Origin: Hydractinia symbiolongicarpus
Lineage: Eukaryota > Cnidaria > Hydrozoa > Anthoathecata > Hydractiniidae
DNA: 64,000 bases
Reading direction: 5' to 3'
Assembly (NCBI RefSeq): GCF_029227915.1
Contig: NC_079888.1
Span: 22,858,001 to 22,922,000 of the forward strand
A model generated the notes under the pieces. The model was not told where the DNA came from. It made no database searches and saw nothing but the letters and a program-made list of their open reading frames with translations. Shown here one piece after another: positions 22,510-34,903 of the stretch. Every line of letters begins with the position of its first letter. Position 1 is the first letter of the stretch. Both the position numbers and the translations under genes were made by a program.

Positions 22510-23673
22510 GAGTAAACTCATTTCCAGAACGATTTTTTAAATTATATTTTCACCACTAAAACGCATAAGACTTGTAGTTTTTAAAAATGTTTTCATTTTT
22601 GATGAGACGCTAAATAAAAGAAGTTTAATCGCCGGCAAACGAAAACCCGCGATTTCCCGTAAATCCCGGTCTTGGCCCGTATAGTCAAAAGTATACAAAG
22701 AAAGTACCCAGGGAGTAAACTCATTTCCAGAACGATTTTTTAAATTATTTTTCACCACTAAAACGCATAAGACTTGTAGTTTTTAAAAATGTTTTCATTT
22801 TTGATGAGACGCTGAATAAAAGAAGTTTAATCGCCGGCAAACGAAAACCCGCGATTTCCCGTAAATCCCGGGCTTAGCAGGTATAGTCGAATGTATACAA
22901 AGAAAGTACCCTGTGAGTAAACTCATTTCCAGAACGATTTTTTAAATTATTTTTTCACCACTAAAGCCCATGAGACTTGTAGTTTTTAAAAATGTTTTTA
23001 TTTTTGATGAGACGCTGAGTAAAAGAAGTTTAATCGCCGGCAAACGAAAACCCGCGATTTCCCGTAAATCCTGGCTTGGCCCGTATAGTCAAAAGTATAC
23101 AAAGAAAGTACCCAGGGAGTAAACTCATTTCCAGAACGATTTTTTAAATTATATTTTCACCACTAAAACGCATAAGACTTGTAGTTTTTAAAAATGTTTT
23201 CATTTTTGATGAGACGCTAAATAAAAGAAGTTTAATCGCCGGCAAACGAAAACCCGCGATTTCCCGTAAATCCCGGTCTTGGCCCGTATAGTCAAAAGTA
23301 TACAAAGAAAGTACCCAGGGAGTAAACTCATTTCCAGAACGATTTTTTAAATTATTTTTTCACCACTAAAACGCATAAGACTTGTAGTTTTTAAAAATGT
23401 TTTCATTTTTGATGAGACGCTGAATAAAAGAAGTTTAATCGCCGGCAAACGAAAACCCGCGATTTCCCGTAAATCCCGGGCTTAGCAGGTATAGTCGAAT
23501 GTATACAAAGAAAGTACCCTGTGAGTAAACTCATTTCCAGAACGATTTTTTAAATTATTTTTTCACCACTAAAGCCCATGAGACTTGTAGTTTTTAAAAA
23601 TGTTTTTATTTTTGATGAGACGCTGAGTAAAAGAAGTTTAATCGCCGGCAAACGAAAACCCGCGATTTCCCGT
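22510..23673 (+). repeat. 607/608-bp trimer in two copies
   Basis: The segment 22510-23065 recurs at about 23117-23673 with the order attatatttt monomer, taagac monomer with cttagcagg end, and aaagcccatgag monomer with gctgagtaa. The offset changes from 607 to 608 because of the one-base T-run loss near 22750. Confidence 0.8.
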
Positions 23674-26228
23674 AAATCCCGGCTTGGCCCGTATAGTCAA
23701 AAGTATACAAAGAAAGTACCCAGGGAGTAAACTCATTTCCCGAACGATTTTTTAAATTATTTTTTCAACACTAAAACGCATGAGACTTGTAGTTTTCAAA
23801 AATGTTTTCATTTTTGATGAGACGCTGAATAAAAGCAGTTTAATCGCCGGCAAACGAAAACCTGCGATTTCCCTGAATCCCGGACTCGGCCTGTATAGTC
23901 AAAGGTATACAAAGAAAGTACCCAGGGAGTAAACTCATTTCCAGAACGATTTTTCAAATTATTTTTTCACCACTAAAACCCATAAGACTTGTAGTTTTTA
24001 AAAATGTTTTCATTTTTGATGAGACGCTGTATAAAAGAAGTTTAATCGCCGGCAAACGAAAACCCGCGATTTCCCGTAAATCCCGGGCTTGGCCCGTATA
24101 GTCAAAAGTATACAAAGAAAGTACCCAGGGAGTAAACACATTTCCCGAATGATTTTTTATATTATTTTTTTACCACTAAACGCATGAGACTTGTAGTTTT
24201 CAAAAATATTTTCATATTTGATGGGACGCTGAATAAAAGAAGTTTAATCGCCGGCAAACGAAAATCTGCGATTTCCCGTAAATCCCGGGCTTAGCAGGTA
24301 TAGTCGAATGTATACAAAGAAAGTACCCTGTGAGTAAACTCATTTCCGGAACGATTTTTTGAATTATTTTTTCACCACTAAAGCCCATGAGACTTGTAGT
24401 TTTTAAAAATGTTTTCATTTTTGATGAGACGCTGAATAAAAGAAGTTTAATCGCCGGCAAACGAAAACCCGCGATTTCCCGTAAATCCCGGCTTGGCCCG
24501 TATAGTCAAAAGTATACAAAGAAAGTACCCAGGGAGTAAACTCATTTCCAGAACGATTTTTTAAATTATATTTTCACCACTAAAACGCATAAGACTTGTA
24601 GTTTTTAAAAATGTTTTCATTTTTGATGAGACGCTAAATAAAAGAAGTTTAATCGCCGGCAAACGAAAACCCGCGATTTCCCGTAAATCCCGGGCTTGGC
24701 CCGTATAGTCAAAAGTATACAAAGAAAGTACCCAGGGAGTAAACTCATTTCCAGAACGATTTTTTAAATTATTTTTTCACCACTAAAACGCATAAGACTT
24801 GTAGTTTTTAAAAATGTTTTCATTTTTGATGAGACGCTGAATAAAAGAAGTTTAATCGCCGGCAAACGAAAATCCGCGATTTCCCGTAAATCCCGGACTC
24901 GGCCCGTATAGTCAAAAGTATACAAAGAAAGTACCCAGGGGTAAACTCATTTCCCGAACGATTTTTTAAATTATTTTTTCACCACTAAAACGCATGAGAC
25001 TTGTAGTTTTCAAAAATGTTTTCATTTTTGATGAGACACTTAATGAAATAGGTTTAATCGCCGGCAAATAAATTCCTGCGTTTTCCCGTAAATCCGGGGC
25101 TTGGCCCGTATAGTCGAATGTATACAAAGAAAGTACCCTGTGAGTAAACTCAATTCCAGAACGATTTTTTAAATTATTTTTCACCACTAAAACGCATGAG
25201 ACTTGTAGTTTTCAAAAATGTTTTCTTTTTTGATGAGACGCTGAATAAAAGAAGTTTAATCGCCGGCAAACGAAAACCCGCGATTTCCCGTAAATCCCGG
25301 GCTTGGCACTTATAGTCGAATGTATACAAAGAAAGTACCCTGTGAGTAAACTCATTTCCAGAACGATTTTTTAAATTATTTTTTCACCACTAAAGCCCAT
25401 GAGACTTGTAGTTTTTAAAAATGTTTTCATTTTTGATGAGACGCTGAATAAAAGAAGTTTAATCGCCGGCAAACGAAACCCGCGATTTCCCGTAAATCCC
25501 GGCTTGGCCCGTATAGTCAAAAGTATACAAAGAAAGTACCCAGGGAGTAAACTCATTTCCCGAACGATTTTTTAAATTATTTTTTCAACACTAAAACGCA
25601 TGAGACTTGTAGTTTTCAAAAATTTTTCATTTTTGATGAGACGCTGAATAAAAGCAGTTTAATCGCCGGCAAACGAAAACCTGCGATTTCCCTAAATCCC
25701 GGACTCGGCCTGTATAGTCAAAGGTATACAAAGAAAGTACCCAGGGAGTAAACTCATTTCCAGAACGATTTTTTAAATTATTTTTTCACCACTAAAACGC
25801 ATAAGACTTGTAGTTTTTAAAAATGTTTTCATTTTTGATGAGACGCTGAATAAAAGAAGTTTAATCGCCGGCAAACGAAAACCCGCGATTTCCCGTAAAT
25901 CCCGGGCTTCGCCCGTATAGTCAAAAGTATACAAAGAAAGTACCCAGGGAGTAAACACATTTCCCGAACGATTTTTTATATTATTTTTTTACCACTAAAC
26001 GCATGAGACTTGTAGTTTTCAAAAATATTTTCATATTTGATGGGACGCTGAATAAAAGAAGTTTAATCGCCGGCAAATGAAAATCTGCGATTCCCGTAAA
26101 TCCCGGACTCGGCCTGTATAGTCAAAAGTATACAAAGAAAGTACCCAGGGAGTAAACTCATTTCCCGAACGGCAAACGAAAACCCGCGATTTCCCGTAAA
26201 TCCCGGCTTGGCCCGTATAGTCAAAAGT
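23674..26228 (+). repeat. Mixed full monomers
   Basis: 23.7-24.2 kb follows the 1111-bp repeat order (ctgaatcccgg, aaaacccataag, gctgtataaaag). From there subfamilies alternate without a clear long period. Irregular units include ccaggggtaaac (2 bp lost, near 24938), gagacacttaatg near 25035, aaatttttcat near 25620 and ggcacttatag near 25306, the first ggcac variant. Confidence 0.75.
26129..26227 (+). repeat. 99-bp half-unit 20
   Basis: Same join; first half-unit after a gap of about 4.2 kb, preceded by a ggactcggcctg monomer. Confidence 0.93.
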
Positions 26229-26632
26229 ATACAAAGAAAGTACCCAGGGAGTAAACTCATTTCCCGAACGATTTTTTAAATTATTTTTTCACCACTAAAA
26301 CGCATGAGACTTGTAGTTTTCAAAATTGTTTTCATTTTTGATGAGACGCTGAATAAAAGAAGTTTAATCGCCGGCAAACCAAAACCCGCGATTTCCCGTA
26401 AATCCCGGGCTTAGCAGGTATAGTCGAATGTATACAAAGAAAGTACCCTGTGAGTAAACTCATTTCCAGAACGATTTTTTAAATTATTTTTTCAACACTA
26501 AAACGCATGAGACTTGTAGTTTTCAAAAATGTTTTCATTTTTGATGAGACGCTGAATAAAAGCAGTTTAATCGCCGGCAAACGAAAACCTGCGATTTCCC
26601 TAAATCCCGGACTCGGCCCGTATAGTCAAAAG

Positions 26633-26731
26633 TATACAAAGAAAGTACCCAGGGAGTAAACTCATTTCCCGAACGGCAAACGAAAACCCGCGATTTCCCG
26701 TAAATCCCGGCTTGGCCCGTATAGTCAAAAG
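26633..26731 (+). repeat. 99-bp half-unit 21
   Basis: Same join; part of a 301-bp full-plus-half dimer present twice in tandem. Confidence 0.93.
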
Positions 26732-26933
26732 TATACAAAGAAAGTACCCAGGGAGTAAACTCATTTCCCGAACGATTTTTTAAATTATTTTTTCAACACT
26801 AAAACGCATGAGACTTGTAGTTTTCAAAAATGTTTTCATTTTTGATGAGACGCTGAATAAAAGCAGTTTAATCGCCGGCAAACGAAAACCTGCGATTTCC
26901 CTAAATCCCGGACTCGGCCCGTATAGTCAAAAG

Positions 26934-27032
26934 TATACAAAGAAAGTACCCAGGGAGTAAACTCATTTCCCGAACGGCAAACGAAAACCCGCGATTTCCC
27001 GTAAATCCCGGCTTGGCCCGTATAGTCAAAAG
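26934..27032 (+). repeat. 99-bp half-unit 22
   Basis: Same join; second copy of the 301-bp dimer. Confidence 0.93.
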
Positions 27033-27349
27033 TATACAAAGAAAGTACCCAGGGAGTAAACTCATTTCCCGAACGATTTTTTAAATTATTTTTTCACCAC
27101 TAAAACGCATGAGACTTGTAGTTTCCAAAATTGTTTTCATTTTTGATGAGACGCTGAATAAAAGAAGTTTAATCGCCGGCAAACCAAAACCCGCGATTTC
27201 CCGTAAATCCCGGGCTTAGCAGGTATAGTCGAATGTATACAAAGAAAGTACCCAGGGAGTAAACTCATTTCCAGAACGATTTTTTAAATTATTTTTTCAC
27301 CACTAAAACGCATGAGACTTGTAGTTTTCAAAAATGTTTTCATTTTTGA

Positions 27350-28300
27350 TGAGACGCTTAATGAAAGAGGTTTAATCGCCGGCAAACGAAATCCCGCGTT
27401 TTCCCGTAAATCCGGGGCTTGGCCCGTATAGTCGAATGTATACAAAGAAAGTACCCTGTGAGTAAACTAATTTCCAGAACGATTTTTTAAATTATTTTTC
27501 ACCACTAAAACGCATGAGACTTGTAGTTTTCAAAAATGTTTTCTTTTTTGATGAGACGCTGAATAAAAGAAGTTTAATCGCCGGCAAACGAAAACCCGCG
27601 ATTTCCCGTAAATCCCGGGCTTGGCACGTATAGTCGAATGTATACAAAAAAAGTACCCTGTGAGTAAACTCATTTCCAGAACGATTTTTTAAATTATTTT
27701 TTCACCACTAAAACGCATGAGACTTGTAGTTTTCAAGAATGTTTTCATATTTGATGGGACGCTGAATAAAAGAAGTTTAATCGCCTGCAAACAAAAATCC
27801 GCGATTTCCCGAAAATCCCAGGCTTGGCCCGTATAGTCAAAAGTATACAAAGAAAGTACCCAGGGAGTAAACTCATATCCCGAACGATTTTTTAATTTAC
27901 TTTTTCACCACTAAAACGCATGAGACTTGTAGTTTTTAAAAATGTTTTCATTTTTGATGAGACGCTGAATAAAAGAAGTTTAATCGCCAACAAACGAAAA
28001 CCTGCGATTTCCCGTAAATACTGGACTCAGCCCGTATAGTCAAAAGTATACAAAGAATGTACCCAGGGAGTAAACTCATTTCCCAAACGATTTTTTAAAT
28101 TATTATTTCACCACTAAAACGCATGAGACTTGTAGTTTTCAAGAATGTTTTCATTTTTGATGAGACGCTGAATAAAAACAGTTTAATCGCCGGCAAACGA
28201 AAACCCGCGATTTCCCGTAAATCCCGGGCTTGGCCCGTATAGTCGAATGTATACAAAGAAAGTACCCTGTGAGTAAACTCATTTCCAGAACGATTTTTTA
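27350..28300 (+). repeat. Block recopied at 30690-31640 (3339-bp offset)
   Basis: Shared marks are cgcttaatgaaagagg, ctttttttgatgag-type T run near 27540, catatttgatggg within an otherwise ordinary unit, actcatatcccg, taatttactttttc, cgccaacaaacg and aagaatgtacc. The offset of taatttac is 27893 to 31232, or 3339 bp. Confidence 0.8.
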
Positions 28301-28858
28301 AATTATTTTTTCACCACTAAAACGCATAAGACTTGTAGTTTTTAAAAATGTTTTCATTTTTGATGAGACGCTGAAAAAAAGAAGTTTAATCGCCGGCAAA
28401 CGAAAACCCGCCATTTCCCGTAAATCCCGGGCTTGGCCCGTATAGTCGAATGTATACAAAGAAAGTACCCTGTGAGTAAACTCATTTCCAGAACGATTTT
28501 TTAAATCATTTTTTCACCACTAAAACGCATAAGACATGTAGTTTTTAAAAATGTTTTCATTTTTGATGAGACGCTGAAAAAAAGAGGTTTAATCGCCGGC
28601 AACCGAAAACCCGCGATTTCCCGTAAATCCCGGGCTTGGCCCGTATAGTCAAAAGTATACAAAGAAAGTACCCAGGGAGTAAACTCATTTCCCGAACGAT
28701 TTTTTATATTATTTTTTTACCACTAAAACGCATGAGACTTGTAGTTTTCAAAAATATTTTCATATTTGATGGGACGCTGAATAAAAGAAGTTTAATCGCC
28801 GGCAAACGAAAATCTGCGATTTCCCGTAAATCCCGGACTCGGCCCGTATAGTCAAAAG

Positions 28859-28957
28859 TATACAAAGAAAGTACCCAGGGAGTAAACTCATTTCCCGAAA
28901 GGCAAACGAAAACCCGCGATTTCCCGTAAATCCCGGCTTGGCCCGTATAGTCAAAAG
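28859..28957 (+). repeat. 99-bp half-unit 23
   Basis: Same join with a private change, cgaaagg instead of cgaacgg. Confidence 0.93.
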
Positions 28958-29160
28958 TATACAAAGAAAGTACCCAGGGAGTAAACTCATTTCCCGAACG
29001 ATTTTTTAAATTATTTTTTCACCACTAAAACGCATGAGACTTGTAGTTTTCAAAATTGTTTTCATTTTTGATGAGACGCTGAATAAAAGAAGTTTAATCG
29101 CCGGCAAACGAAAATCTGCGATTTCCCGTAAATCCCGGACTCGGCCCGTATAGTCAAAAG

Positions 29161-29259
29161 TATACAAAGAAAGTACCCAGGGAGTAAACTAATTTCCCGA
29201 ACGGCAAACGAAAACCCGCGATTTCCCGTAAATCCCGGCTTGGCCCGTATAGTCAAAAG
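29161..29259 (+). repeat. 99-bp half-unit 24
   Basis: Same join; actaatttccc type, inside the 505-bp repeat. Confidence 0.93.
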
Positions 29260-29665
29260 TATACAAAGAAAGTACCCAGGGAGTAAACTCATTTCCCGAA
29301 CGATTTTTTAAAGTATTTTTTCACCACTAAAACGCATGAGACTTGTAGTTTTCAAAATTGTTTTCATTTTTGATGAGACGCTGAATAAAAGAAGTTTAAT
29401 CGCCGGCAAACCAAAACCCGCGATTTCCCGTAAATCCCGGGCTTGGCCCGTATAGTCAAAAGTATACAAAGAAAGTACCCAGGGAGTAAACTCATTTCCC
29501 GAACGATTTTTTAAATTATTTTTTCACCACTAAAACGCATGAGACTTGTAGTTTTCAAAATTGTTTTCATTTTTGATGAGACGCTGAATAAAAGAAGTTT
29601 AATCGCCGGCAAACGAAAATCTGCGATTTCCCGTAAATCCCGGACTCGGCCCGTATAGTCAAAAG

Positions 29666-29764
29666 TATACAAAGAAAGTACCCAGGGAGTAAACTAATTT
29701 CCCGAACGGCAAACGAAAACCCGCGATTTCCCGTAAATCCCGGCTTGGCCCGTATAGTCAAAAG
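29666..29764 (+). repeat. 99-bp half-unit 25 (last)
   Basis: Same join; copy of half-unit 24 at 505 bp. No half-unit is seen in the remaining 34 kb. Confidence 0.93.
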
Positions 29765-30229
29765 TATACAAAGAAAGTACCCAGGGAGTAAACTCATTTC
29801 CCGAACGATTTTTTAAAGTATTTTTTCACCACTAAAACGCATGAGACTTGTAGTTTTCAAAATTGTTTTTATTTTTGATGAGACGCTGAATAAAAGAAGT
29901 TTAATCGCCGGCAAACCAAAACCCGCGATTTCCCGTAAATCCCGGGCTTGGCCCGTATAGTCAAAAGTATACAAAGAAAGTACCCAGGGAGTAAACTCAT
30001 TTCCCGAACGATTTTTTATATTATTTTTTTACCACTAAAACGCATGAGACTTGTAGTTTTCAAAAATATTTTCATATTTGATGGGACGCTGAATAAAAGA
30101 AGTTTAATCGCCGGCAAACAAAAACCCGCGATTTCCCGTAAATCCCGGCTTGGCCCGTATAGTCAAAAGTATACAAAGAAAGTACCCAGGGAGTAAACTC
30201 ATTTCCCGAACGATTTTTTAAATTATTTT

Positions 30230-32270
30230 TTCACCACTAAAACGCATGAGACTTGTAGTTGGCAAAATTGTTTTCATTTTTGATGAGACGCTGAATAAAA
30301 GAAGTTTAATCGCCGGCAAACCAAAACCCGCGATTTCCCGTAAATCCCGGGCTTAGCAGGTATAGTCGAATGTATACAAAGAAAGTACCCTGTGAGTAAA
30401 CTCATTTCCAGAACGATTTTTTAAATTATTTTTTCAACACTAAAACGCATGAGACTTGTAGTTTTCAAAAATGTTTTCATTTTTGATGAGACGCTGAATA
30501 AAAGCAGTTTAATCGCCGGCAAACGAAAACCTGCGATTTCCCTAAATCCCGGACTCGGCCCGTATAGTCAAAAGTATACAAAGAAAGTACCCAGGGAGTA
30601 AACTCATTTCCAGAACGATTTTTTAAATTATTTTTTCACCACTAAAACGCATGAGACTTGTAGTTTTCAAAAATGTTTTCATTTTTGATGAGACGCTTAA
30701 TGAAAGAGGTTTAATCGCCGGCAAACGAAATCCCGCGTTTTCCCGTAAATTCGGGGCTTGGCCCGTATAGTCGAATGTATACAAAGAAAGTACCCTGTGA
30801 GTAAACTGATTTCGAGAACGATTTTTTAAATTATTTTTCACCACTAAAACGCATGAGACTTGTAGTTTTCAAAAATGTTTTCTTTTTTGATGAGACGCTG
30901 AATAAAAGAAGTTTAATCGCCGGCAAACGAAAACCCGCGATTTCCCGTAAATCCCGGGCTTGGCACGTATAGTCGAATGTATACAAAAAAAGTACCCTGT
31001 GAGTAAACTCATTTCCAGAACGATTTTTTAAATTATTTTTTCACCACTAAAACGCATGAGACTTGTAGTTTTCAAGAATGTTTTCACATTTGATGGGACG
31101 CTGAATAAAAGAAGTTTAATCGCCTGCAAACAAAAATCCGCGATTTCCCGAAAATCCCAGGCTTGGCCCGTATAGTCAAAAGTATACAAAGAAAGTACCC
31201 AGGGAGTAAACTCATATCCCGAACGATTTTTTAATTTACTTTTTCACCACTAAAACGCATGAGACTTGTAGTTTTTAAAAATGTTTTCATTTTTGATGAG
31301 ACGCTGAATAAAAGAAGTTTAATCGCCAACAAACGAAAACCTGCGATTTCCCGTAAATCCTGGACTCAGCCCGTATAGTCAAAAGTATACAAAGAATGTA
31401 CCCAGGGAGTAAACTCATTTCTCAAACGATTTTTTAAATTATTATTTCACCACTAAAACGCATGAGACTTGTAGTTTTCAAGAATGTTTTCATTTTTGAT
31501 GAGACGCTGAATAAAAACAGTTTAATCGCCGGCAAACGAAAACCCGCGATTTCCCGTAAATCCCGGGCTTGGCCCGTATAGTCGAATGTATACAAAGAAA
31601 GTACCCTGTGAGTAAACTCATTTCCAGAACGATTTTTTAAATTATTTTTTCACCACTAAAACGCATGAGACTTGTAGTTTTTAAAAATGTTTTCATTTTT
31701 GATGAGACGCTGAATAAAAGAAGTTTAATCGCCAACAAACAAAAACCTGCGATTTCCCGTAAATCCTTGACTCAGCCCGTATAGTCAAAAGTATACAAAG
31801 AATGTACCCAGGGAGTAAACTCATTTCCCAAACGATTTTTTAAATTATTATTTCACCACTAAAACGCATGAGACTTGTAGTTTTCAAGAATGTTTTCATT
31901 TTTGATAAGACGCTGAATAAAAACAGTTTAATCGCCGGCAAACGAAAACCCGCGATTTCCCGTAAATCCCGGGCTTGGCACGTAAAGTCGAATGTATACA
32001 AAGAAAGTACCCTGTGGGTAAACTCATTTCCAGAACGATTTTTTAAATTATTTTTTTACCACTAAAACGCATAAGACTTGTAGTTTTTAAAAATTTTTTC
32101 ATTTTTGATGAGACGCTGAATAAAAGAAGTTTAATCGCCGGCAAACGAAAACCCGCGATTTCCCGTAAATCCCGGCTTGGCCCGTATAGTCAAAAGTATA
32201 CAAAGAAAGTACCCAGGGAGTAAACTCATTTCCAGAACGATTTTTTAAATTATTTTTTCACCACTAAAAC
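30230..32270 (+). repeat. Full monomers, end of the cttagcagg subfamily
   Basis: Holds the last cttagcagg unit I found (about 30353), the recopied 30690-31640 block, and near 31730-31980 a further repeat of the cgccaacaaac and aaaaacag monomers. From here the ggcacg ending becomes common. An oddity is gtagttggcaaaattg near 30256. Confidence 0.75.
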
Positions 32271-33530
32271 GCATAAGACATGGAGTTTTTAAAAATGTTT
32301 TTATTTTTGATGAGACGCTTAATGAAAGAGGTTTAATCGCCGGCAAACGAAATCCCGCGTTTTCCCGTAAATCCGGGGCTTGGCCCGTATAGTCGAATGT
32401 ATACAAAGAAAGTACCCAGGGAGTAAACTCATTTCCCGAACGATTTTTTAAATTTTTTTTTCACCACTAAAACGCATGAGACTTGTAGTTTTCAAAAATG
32501 TTTTCATTTTTGATGAGACGCTTAATGAAAGTGGTTTAATCGCCGGAAAACGAAAACCCGCGATTTCCCGTAAATCGCGGGCTTGGCCCGTATAGTCGAA
32601 TGTATACAAAGAAAGTACCCTGTGAGTAAACTCATTTCCAGAACGATTTTTTAAATTATTTTTTCACCACCAAAACGCATAAGACTTGTAGTTTTTAAAA
32701 ATGTTTTCATTTTTCATGAGACGCTGAATAAAAGAAGTTTAATCACCGGCAAACGAAAACCCGCGATTTCCCGTAAATCCCTCCTTGGCCCGTATAGTCA
32801 AAAGTATACAAAAAAAGTACCCAGGGAGTAAACTCATTTCCCGAACGATTTTTTAAATTATTTTTTCACCACTAAAACGCATGAGACTTGTAGTTTTTAA
32901 AAATGTTTTCATTTTTGATGAGACGCTGAATAAAAGAAGTTTAATTGCCGGCAAACGAAAACCCGCGATTTCCCGTAAATCCCGGCTTGGCCCGTATAGT
33001 CAAAAGTATACAAAGAAAGTACCCAGGAAGTAAACACATTTCCCAAACGATTTTTTAAATTATTTTTCCACCACTAAAACGCATGAGACTTGTACTTTTC
33101 GAAAATGTTTTCATTTTTGATGAGACGCTTAATGAAAGAGGTTTAATCGCCGGCAAACGAAATCCCGCGTTTTCCCGTAAATCCGGGGCTTGGCCCGTAT
33201 AGTCAAAAGTATACAAAGAAAGTTCCCGAGGGAGTAAACTCATTTCTTGAACGATTTTTTAAATTACTTTTTCACCACTAAAACGCATGAGACTTGTAGT
33301 TTTCAAAAATGTTTTCATTTTTGATGAGACGCTGAATAAAAGCAGTTTAATCGCCGGCAAACGAAAACCTGCGATTTCCCTAAATCCCGGACTCGGCCCG
33401 TATAGTCAAAAGTATACAAAGAAAGTACCCAGGGAGTAAACTCATTTCTTGAACGATTTTTTAAATTACTTTTTCACCACTAAAACGCATGAGACTTGTA
33501 GTTTTTAAAAATGTTTTCATTTTTGATGAG
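32270..33530 (+). repeat. Block recopied at 34904-36164 (2634-bp offset)
   Basis: Shared marks are gacatggag (32279 and 34913), a run of nine or more T before caccac near 32453 and 35087, tttttcatgag, taatcaccggc, cccaggaag, ttgtacttttcg and gttcccgaggg. The match ends where this copy has gacgtttaatgaaaaagg and the other gacgctgaataaaag. Confidence 0.83.
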
Positions 33531-34903
33531 ACGTTTAATGAAAAAGGTTTAATCGCCGGAAAACGAAAACCCGCGAATTCCCGTAAATCCCGGGCTTGGC
33601 CCGTATAGTCGAATGTATACAAAGAAAGTACCCTGTGAGTAAACTCATTTCCAGAACGATTTTTTAAATTATTTTTTCACCACTAAAACGCATCAGACTT
33701 GTAGTTTTTAAAAATGTTTTCATTTTTGATGAGACGCTGAATAAAAGAAGTTTAATCGCCGGCAAACGAAAACCCGCGATTTCCCGTAAATCCCGGCTTG
33801 GCCCGTATAGTCAAAAGTATACAAAGAAAGTACCCAGGGAGTAAACTCATTTCCCGAACGATTTTTTAAATTATTTTTTCACCACTAAAACGCATGAGAC
33901 TTGTAGTTTTCAAAAATGTTTTCATTTTTGATGAGACGCTGAATAAAAGAAGTTTAATCGCCGGCAAACGAAAACCCGCGATTTCCCGTAAATCCCGGGC
34001 TTGGCACGTATAGTCGAATGTATAAAAAGAAAGTACCCTGTGAGTAAACTCATTTCCAGAACGATTTTTTAAATTATTTTTTCACCACTAAAACGCATGA
34101 GACTTGTAGTTTTCAAAAATGTTTTCATTTTTGATGAGACGCTGAATAAAAGCAGTTTAATCGCCGGCAAACGAAAACCTGCGATTTCCCTAAATCCCGG
34201 ACTCGGCCCGTATAGTCAAAAGTATACAAAGAAAGTACCGAGGGAGTAAACTCATTTCCAGAACGATTTTTTAAATTATGTATTCACCACTAAAACGCAT
34301 AAGACTTGTAGTTTTTAAAAATGTTTTCATTTTTGATGAGACGCTGAATAAAAGAAGTTTAATCGCCGGCAAACGAAAACCCGCGATTTCCCGTAAATCC
34401 CGGGCTTGGCCCGTATAGTCAAAAGTATACAAAGAAAGTACCCAGGGAGTAAACTCATTTCCCGAACGATTTTTTATATTATTTTTTTACCACTAAACGC
34501 ATGAAACTTGTAGTTTTCAAAAATATTTTCATATTTGATGGGACGCTGAATAAAAGAAGTTTAATCGCCGGCAAACGAAAACCCGCGATTTCCCGTAAAT
34601 CCCGGGCTTGGCACGTATAGTCGAATGTATAAAAAGAAAGTACCCTGTGAGTAAACTCATTTCCAGAACTATTTCTTAAATTATTTTTTCACCACTAAAA
34701 CGCATGAGACTTGTAGTTTTCAAAAATGTTTTCATTTTTGATGAGACGCTGAATAAAAAAAGTTTAATCGCCGGCAAACGAAAACCCACGATTTCCCGTA
34801 AATCCCGGGCTTGGCACGTATAGTCGAATGTATAAAAAGAAAGTACCCTGTGAGTAAACTCATTTCCAGAACGATTTTTTAAATTATTTTTTCACCACTA
34901 AAA
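33531..34903 (+). repeat. Full monomers between the 2634-bp copies
   Basis: Ordinary units, several with tataaaaag starts (34021, 34627, 34827) and gggcttggcacg ends. Includes the last catatttgatggg unit (about 34530), attatgtattcacc near 34275 and ccgaggg near 34239. Confidence 0.75.

Larger units (their letters stand above)
19940..23016 (+). repeat. 3218-bp higher-order repeat, copy 2
   Basis: Near-identical to 16722-19799, including all four deletion-type units. Left of it, 19801-19920 instead matches about 16381-16500 at a 3420-bp offset. The junction monomers are therefore out of step by one unit (202 bp), as expected after unequal exchange. Confidence 0.9.
26460..27060 (+). repeat. 301-bp full-plus-half dimer, two tandem copies
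   Basis: A 202-bp monomer of the agcag/ggactcgg type plus a 99-bp half-unit repeats at 301 bp (half-units at 26633 and 26934). I noticed no difference between the copies apart from the upstream flank. Confidence 0.85.
28945..30016 (+). repeat. 505-bp repeat, two tandem copies
   Basis: The segment 28945-29511 recurs at 29450-30016. The period equals two full monomers plus one half-unit. Shared marks are aaaattgttttc, actaatttccc in the half-unit and ttaaagtatttttt after it. Confidence 0.85.

Noticed and set aside
1063-30844. Minus-strand ORFs of 61-86 codons (MYTFDYTGQ, MSLLPGYF, MFTPWVL types) as a gene family
   Set aside because: They follow the satellite period, overlap each other in different frames, end at stop codons set by 202/203-bp unit length, and vary like the surrounding non-coding sequence. 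No conserved start context or introns are visible.
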